From: Martelella sp. HB161492
Lineage (GTDB): Bacteria; Pseudomonadota; Alphaproteobacteria; Rhizobiales; Rhizobiaceae
Assembly (NCBI RefSeq): GCF_013184775.1
Contig: NZ_JAATVV010000014.1
Location: 1-64,000 of the forward strand
Direction: 5' to 3'
DNA: 64,000 nucleotides
Shown piece after piece: positions 59,825 through 64,000 of this stretch; position 1 is the stretch's first letter; each line of letters opens with the position of its first letter. Under the pieces are notes generated by a model, which was given only the letters and a program-made list of their open reading frames with translations, was not told where the DNA came from and did not search any database. Both the position numbers and the translations under genes were made by a program.

Positions 59825-60286
59825 ATGCCAAGCGAAATTAACAGACAGGCCATCACATTCATGGAGACGATGACCGTCGCCAGCCGGAAGATGCGCACCT
59901 ATTACAATGCTCAGGTCTCCCGTTACGGACTGACCTTTGCCCGTGCCCGGGTGATCCTGCTGCTGTCGAAAAACGAGGTCATGAACCAGAGCGCACTCGC
60001 CTGCGAGCTGGAACTCGAAAAGCCGACGGTCGTACGCATGCTGGACCGGATGGAAGCCATCGGGCTGATCAGCCGGTCGCCGGACCCCAATGACCGCCGC
60101 GCCAATCTGATTTCGCTTTCCGAACACGGCAAGGCCATGGCGGTCAAGCTTGACCAGGTGCGCGTCGAATTCTTTGACGCCCTGTTTGGCCCGGCCGATA
60201 CACAGAAGCTTGCCGGCGGCATTTCAGTTTTCGAAACGATCATTGCCCGGATCGAGAAGCTGGAGGCGCATGATGGCGACATCTGA
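59825..60286 (+). CDS. MarR family transcriptional regulator
   Basis: A 153-residue MarR protein with the winged helix (residues about 45-100: NQSALACELELEKPTVVRMLDRMEAIGLISRSPDPNDRRANLISL in broken form), including the conserved DxRRA wing (NDRRAN). It leads an operon with EmrB- and EmrA-type efflux genes, its stop being overlapped by the pump gene. No ribosome site is seen before the ATG, which follows the inverted repeat directly. It probably represses the pump until a toxic compound binds. Confidence 0.9.
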   Translation: MPSEINRQAITFMETMTVASRKMRTYYNAQVSRYGLTFARARVILLLSKNEVMNQSALACELELEKPTVVRMLDRMEAIGLISRSPDPNDRRANLISLSEHGKAMAVKLDQVRVEFFDALFGPADTQKLAGGISVFETIIARIEKLEAHDGDI

Positions 60287-61961
60287 GCCTGACACAACGT
60301 CTCGGCCGCAGCCCGCGGAAAACGAGCAGCAGGCCCAGCCGGCGCCGCCGCCACGGCCGCTTTATCCAGGCGCGCCGCCGCCGCAGCCGCCAAAGCCGCT
60401 GCCGCTGCTATTGCTCTACATGTTTGCCGCCACCGTGGTTGGCGTCACCCAGGGCGTCGGCATGTCCTTCATCTCGGTCACGATCCAGCAGATCGCCGGC
60501 CCGCTGAAGGCAACGACGGCCGAAGCCAGCTGGCTGACGGCCGCCTATCTGGCGCCCAATGCGGTATTGACCCTGATGCTGTTCAAGATGCGTCAGCAAT
60601 TCGGCATCCGCCGTTTTGCCGAGGTTTCGATCGTCATCTATGTTCTGGTCAATCTCTGCCACCTCTGGGTCGACAGCTTCCAGTCGGCAATGATCGTCCG
60701 CTTTTTTGCCGGCATTGCCGCTGCGCCGATGTCCTCGATTTCGATCCTCTACATGCTTGAGGGCCTGCCACCGCAGAAGAAGATTTCAGTGGGCATCACC
60801 GGCGGCATGACCGTCATGCTGCTGGCGACGCCGCTGGCCGGACTGACGGCGCCGTATCTCTTCAACCATGGCGGCTTCAAGGCGCTCTATATCTGTGAGC
60901 TCGGCCTGGCCATGCTGTCGCTGATGCTGATTTTCAAATTGCCGCTGGTCTCCGGCGAGCGCGTCAAGGTCATCAACCGCAAGGACCTGATCTCGTTCAC
61001 CTTACTGGCCCTCGGCATGGGTGCGATCACCGTTGTGCTCAGCGTCGGACGGATCTACTGGTGGACGGAAGTACGCTGGACCGGCCTGCTCCTGATCCTT
61101 GGCGTCATTTCCCTCACGCTCATGGCGCTGATCGAACTCAACCGGCGCGACGAGCCGCTGATCGATATCCGCTGGCTGACCTCGGCGGAAATCATCCACT
61201 TTACCGGCGCGCTGATGATCTTCCGCATCATCCTGTCGGAACAGTCAACCGGCGTACGCTCCTTCTTCATCATGCTGGGACTGTCCAACGATCAGCTGGT
61301 CGGCCTTTACGCCGTCATTCTGGGCGCAACCATAGCCGCAGGCATCGCCTGCGCACTGGTGATCAAGCCCGGGCGGGTGGCGGCCATGCACGGCTTCGCG
61401 CTTGTCCTTCTCATGATCGGCTGCTGGCTCGACAGCCAGTCGACCAGCCTGACGCGTCCGAGCGACATGTTCTTGAGTCAGATCCTGATCGCCTTCGCAT
61501 CCGGCCTGTTCATGCCACCTGCCATGCTGATCGGCTTTGTCGCGGCATTGCGGCGCGGTCCGAATTACATTCTGAGTTTCATCATCGTCTTCCTGACCAC
61601 ACAGAGGCTCGGTGGGATTCTCGGCTCTGCCATGTTCGGCTCCTTCGTCACCTGGCGCGAGAAGGTCCATTCCGCCGCCCTCGTCCAGGATCTGACCGCA
61701 GGCAATCCACTCGTCGCAGCCCGCATGAGCCAGCTTTCGGCAGCCTATGCCTCCGTCATACCGGATCCGGTGATCCGCACAGCCGAAGGAGCGGTGCTGC
61801 TGGCCAGCCAGGTCACCCAGCAAGCCTATGTGCTGGCCTATAATGACGCATTCCGTTTTGAATCTCTGCTGGCCCTGCTGGCGCTGATCATTCTCCTCAT
61901 CGATGTCGCATTCGAGAAGTGGGAGCACATCCGCGCGCGGGCCGAAGGCCTTGCGGCCTGA
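60273..61961 (+). CDS. EmrB-type MFS multidrug transporter (DHA2)
   Basis: A 562-residue transporter with 14 predicted helices after an unusual Pro/Gln-rich cytoplasmic N-terminus (about 45 residues, with PPPRPLYPGAPPPQPPKP). The first helix region (VGVTQGVGMSFISVTIQQIAG) and FMPPAMLIGF match DHA2 members that work with an HlyD-type adaptor. ATGs at 60270 and 60273 follow GGAGG; the second is better spaced. It overlaps the MarR gene by 14 bases. Confidence 0.92.
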   Translation: MATSEPDTTSRPQPAENEQQAQPAPPPRPLYPGAPPPQPPKPLPLLLLYMFAATVVGVTQGVGMSFISVTIQQIAGPLKATTAEASWLTAAYLAPNAVLTLMLFKMRQQFGIRRFAEVSIVIYVLVNLCHLWVDSFQSAMIVRFFAGIAAAPMSSISILYMLEGLPPQKKISVGITGGMTVMLLATPLAGLTAPYLFNHGGFKALYICELGLAMLSLMLIFKLPLVSGERVKVINRKDLISFTLLALGMGAITVVLSVGRIYWWTEVRWTGLLLILGVISLTLMALIELNRRDEPLIDIRWLTSAEIIHFTGALMIFRIILSEQSTGVRSFFIMLGLSNDQLVGLYAVILGATIAAGIACALVIKPGRVAAMHGFALVLLMIGCWLDSQSTSLTRPSDMFLSQILIAFASGLFMPPAMLIGFVAALRRGPNYILSFIIVFLTTQRLGGILGSAMFGSFVTWREKVHSAALVQDLTAGNPLVAARMSQLSAAYASVIPDPVIRTAEGAVLLASQVTQQAYVLAYNDAFRFESLLALLALIILLIDVAFEKWEHIRARAEGLAA

Positions 61962-61984
61962 AACTTCTCCCAAGGACGTCCATC

Positions 61985-63055
61985 ATGACACGTGCACTAC
62001 GCTCAATCGCATCCTATGCAACACTCGCCATCGGCCTTGCCGGCATTCTTGCCCTGCTGTTTGCCTGGCAGCTTCCGCCCTTCAATTTTTCCGACGCCCG
62101 CACCGACAATGCCTATGTTCAGGGGCAGGTGACGCTGATGTCACCGCAGCTCTCCGGCATTGTTGCCGCCGTGCCGGTTCAGGATTTCCAGACGGTGAAG
62201 AAGGGCGATCTTTTGGTGAAGATTGATGACCGGATCTACCGCCAGCAACTGGCCGAGGCCAAAGCCGCCCTTGATGCCGCCAACAATGCGCTGGACGCCA
62301 ATGCCCAGACGCAGGAAACGGCCAAGGCGCAGATTGCCTCGGCCAATGCCGATGTCGACAGTGCGGAAGCCACACTTGCCAATGCCAATTCACAGTGGCA
62401 GCGCATCCAGACGCTGAGCGAGAAGCAGGTCGCCACACAAAGCAGCCTCGACACCGCCCGCGCGACACTTGATCAGGCCAAGGCATCGCTGGCCAAGACC
62501 AAAGCAGCCCTCGATGTCGCCAACCAGACGCTGAAATCGGCCGTCATCAACCGGGATACATTGAAGGCCAATGTGGCATCCGCAAAGGCGGCAGCCACAC
62601 TTGCCGAGATCAATGTCGAAAATACCGAGATCACCGCACCGCGTGACGGCACGCTCGGCCAGATCAAGGCCCGGGTCGGCCAATATGTCTCCGCCGGCAC
62701 GCAGTTGACCTCGCTGGTCCCCGATACCGTCTGGGTTGTCGCCAACTACAAGGAAACCCAGTTGCCTGGCATGAAGGTCGGCCAGAAGGTCACCTTCACG
62801 GTCGACGCGCTTGACGGCAAGAAATTCACCGGTCGCATTGAGCGCTTTTCGCCGGCAACCGGATCCGAATTCGCCGTCATCAAGGCCGACAATGCCACCG
62901 GCAACTTCACCAAGGTCGCCCAGCGCGTGCCGGTCCGCATCGCCATCGATCCGGATCAGGCCGACGCCGACAAATTGGTACCGGGCCTTTCCGTCGTCAC
63001 GACAGTCGATATGAAGGATGGCGGCGACGGCAATAACGCGCTCGCATCGCGCTGA
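61985..63055 (+). CDS. EmrA-type HlyD-family membrane fusion protein
   Basis: A 356-residue adaptor. One N-terminal membrane helix (SYATLAIGLAGILALLFAW) precedes a biotinyl-lipoyl motif (VQGQVTLMSPQLSGIVAAVPV), a long alpha-helical hairpin (residues about 90-190, Ala/Gln-rich coiled coil) and a beta-barrel domain (TVWVVANYKETQLPGMKVGQKV). It links the EmrB-type pump to an outer membrane channel. The ATG at 61985 follows AAGGACG. The stop is followed by a hairpin at 63074-63097. Confidence 0.93.
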   Translation: MTRALRSIASYATLAIGLAGILALLFAWQLPPFNFSDARTDNAYVQGQVTLMSPQLSGIVAAVPVQDFQTVKKGDLLVKIDDRIYRQQLAEAKAALDAANNALDANAQTQETAKAQIASANADVDSAEATLANANSQWQRIQTLSEKQVATQSSLDTARATLDQAKASLAKTKAALDVANQTLKSAVINRDTLKANVASAKAAATLAEINVENTEITAPRDGTLGQIKARVGQYVSAGTQLTSLVPDTVWVVANYKETQLPGMKVGQKVTFTVDALDGKKFTGRIERFSPATGSEFAVIKADNATGNFTKVAQRVPVRIAIDPDQADADKLVPGLSVVTTVDMKDGGDGNNALASR

Positions 63056-63359
63056 CGCTGTCAAAAGCACCGGCAGGCAGATGAAGCCTTCTGCCTGATC
63101 CCGCGTGGCGCGGCCTATGTCGCGCTCGGCTTCCCGACCGGATGGGCCCCGGCCGGGACAGGGTGCCCCGCCAAAGAAGATCGGTCCGGCCTTGCGGATC
63201 TGAAATGCACTGGCTTGTGGCTCGCCCGGATACAATCTGAAACAAGTTTGCAATGATCGCGCAAACTGACCCAAGTAGAAGCGTTGAACCTATCTTCGTG
63301 GGCTGCGGGCCGCTGGTTCGCAGCAAAAGTTCTCGCTCCTGACGGTCATCGCGACACCC
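63056..63359. other. Intergenic region before the RND adaptor gene
   Basis: About 304 bases. A hairpin CAGGCAGA-TGAAGCCT-TCTGCCTG (63074-63097) probably ends the efflux operon. AGTTTGC (63245-63251) and GCAAACT (63261-63267) form an inverted repeat about 93 bases before the next start, a possible operator. No gene is supported. Confidence 0.55.
63245..63267. promoter_or_regulatory. Inverted repeat, possible operator of the RND genes
   Basis: AGTTTGC-AATGATCGC-GCAAACT is a perfect 7-bp inverted repeat with a 9-base centre, upstream of the RND adaptor gene. A TetR-type regulator site is possible; no regulator gene is visible nearby. Confidence 0.45.
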
Positions 63360-64000
63360 ATGGTTCATTTCCGAATTCCGATACTGGCGGCCGCCCGGAG
63401 TGGCGCGCTTCTTGTGATCTCCGCACTTACGCTCAGCGCCTGTGACCGATCCGGCGAAAAAGAGGCCGCGACGATCTATGTCTCTGCCCCGACCATCGAG
63501 ATCAAGACGATCGCCGCATCATCGACCTATACCGGCGCGATCCAGCCGGAAGAAGAAACGGCGCTTTCCTTCCGGGTTTCCGGACAGATCAAGGCCATCC
63601 ATGTCGATGTCGGTGATCCCATCAAGCCCGGCGAAGTGCTGGCCGAAATCGATGATCGCCAGCAGCGCGCCGACCTCGATATCGCCGAAGCGGGACTGGA
63701 GTCCGCCAGGGCGGAGCTCGAGCAGTCAAAGGCCGCCGCCGCGCGGCAGCAAAGCCTTGTCGGAAAGGGTGCAGCGCCGCAAGCCTCGCTTGAACAGGCG
63801 AAAGAGGCACTGACCTCGGCAGAAAACGACGTTCTGGCGGCCGAAAGCCAGCTATCTTCTGCCAGGAAGGATCTGGCGGACACGCGGATCGTGGCAGAAG
63901 TCGCCGGTACGGTTTTGAGCCGCGACAGCGAAATCGGCGCGGTCGTTTCGGCTGGTCAGACGGTTCTGACGGTCGCGCGGGGCGGCAGCAGGCAGGCGGT
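63360..64000 (+). CDS. RND efflux periplasmic adaptor, cut by the window end
   Basis: The first 213 codons of an MFP adaptor. A lipoprotein signal (LLVISALTLSAC, lipobox Cys28) is followed by the lipoyl-like half (SFRVSGQIKAIHVDVGDPIKPGEVLAEID, broken) and the alpha-helical hairpin (AEAGLESARAELEQSKAAAA and onward), then the second lipoyl half (VAGTVLSRDSEIGAVVSAGQTVLTV). It is open at the right edge. The inner membrane RND pump is expected just outside the window. Confidence 0.9.
   Translation, partial: MVHFRIPILAAARSGALLVISALTLSACDRSGEKEAATIYVSAPTIEIKTIAASSTYTGAIQPEEETALSFRVSGQIKAIHVDVGDPIKPGEVLAEIDDRQQRADLDIAEAGLESARAELEQSKAAAARQQSLVGKGAAPQASLEQAKEALTSAENDVLAAESQLSSARKDLADTRIVAEVAGTVLSRDSEIGAVVSAGQTVLTVARGGSRQA

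Noticed and set aside
1-64000. CRISPR array, rRNA genes or insertion sequences
   Set aside because: No regularly spaced repeat array, rRNA sequence or transposase gene was recognised anywhere in the window.

Overview
The window reads as chromosome of an alphaproteobacterium of the order Hyphomicrobiales/Rhizobiales (Rhizobiaceae-like; genus not determined). The basis is the conserved gene neighbourhoods (xerD | aroK-aroB-CorC/HlyC, bolA, J-domain protein, cobS-cobT; rpmB with a DUF3108 gene; hisC-tyrC with a DUF2125 gene; accA with an L,D-transpeptidase gene), the GC-rich codon use, and a GcrA-type regulator.

Positions 1-14,694 look like the right-hand part of an integrated element. It ends at a tRNA-Arg(CCU) gene whose 3' end faces a tyrosine integrase. 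Next to the integrase lie a plus-strand arm (CI-like S24 repressor, five small genes, integrase) and a divergent minus-strand operon with overlapping genes (Cro-like protein, CP76-like regulator, GcrA-like protein, replication-like protein, a second NusG). Five near-identical 14-bp palindromes with the core CGGGATATATCCCG sit in the promoters of both arms. No capsid, tail, portal or terminase gene is visible. The operon is followed instead by an AT-richer cargo: a protein ending in an SSB-type acidic tail (DLDDDIPF), a CHAT-domain caspase-like protease, and a zinc-ribbon protein of unknown function. The left end of the element is not in the window. I read it as a phage satellite or prophage remnant carrying a putative defence pair.

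Positions 14,864-31,910 are core genome: an M20 amidohydrolase, a D,D-carboxypeptidase, a CobW GTPase, an L,D-transpeptidase with TusA, accA, xerD, aroK-aroB-CorC, bolA, a J-domain protein, cobS-cobT, an esterase-like phytase, and a TetR/VOC pair with an obvious palindromic operator.

Positions 32,039-45,819 form a hexuronate/oligosaccharide catabolic locus: uxuA, a FadR-type GntR regulator, a beta-glucuronidase, a DctP-Q-M TRAP transporter, a GH31 glycosidase and uxuB. Glucuronide would be imported, hydrolysed to glucuronate, isomerised (the isomerase is not here), reduced by UxuB to mannonate and dehydrated by UxuA. Two genes for unusual, low-complexity, probably secreted proteins sit inside this locus between GH31 and uxuB. 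One carries two perfect RSxSxP motifs, the mode-1 14-3-3 recognition sequence of eukaryotes. Two further effector-like genes, with a shared upstream element, lie at 49,029-51,366. No secretion machinery is in the window.

Positions 45,969-64,000 hold a queuosine-precursor transporter with a probable preQ1-I riboswitch overlapping its start codon, rpmB, a DUF3108 protein, an EamA permease, the effector-like pair, cupin/GloB/methyltransferase genes, hisC-tyrC, DUF2125, ChaC, a GT2 glycosyltransferase with an AT-rich leader, a MarR-EmrB-EmrA efflux operon, and the start of an RND adaptor gene cut by the window end.
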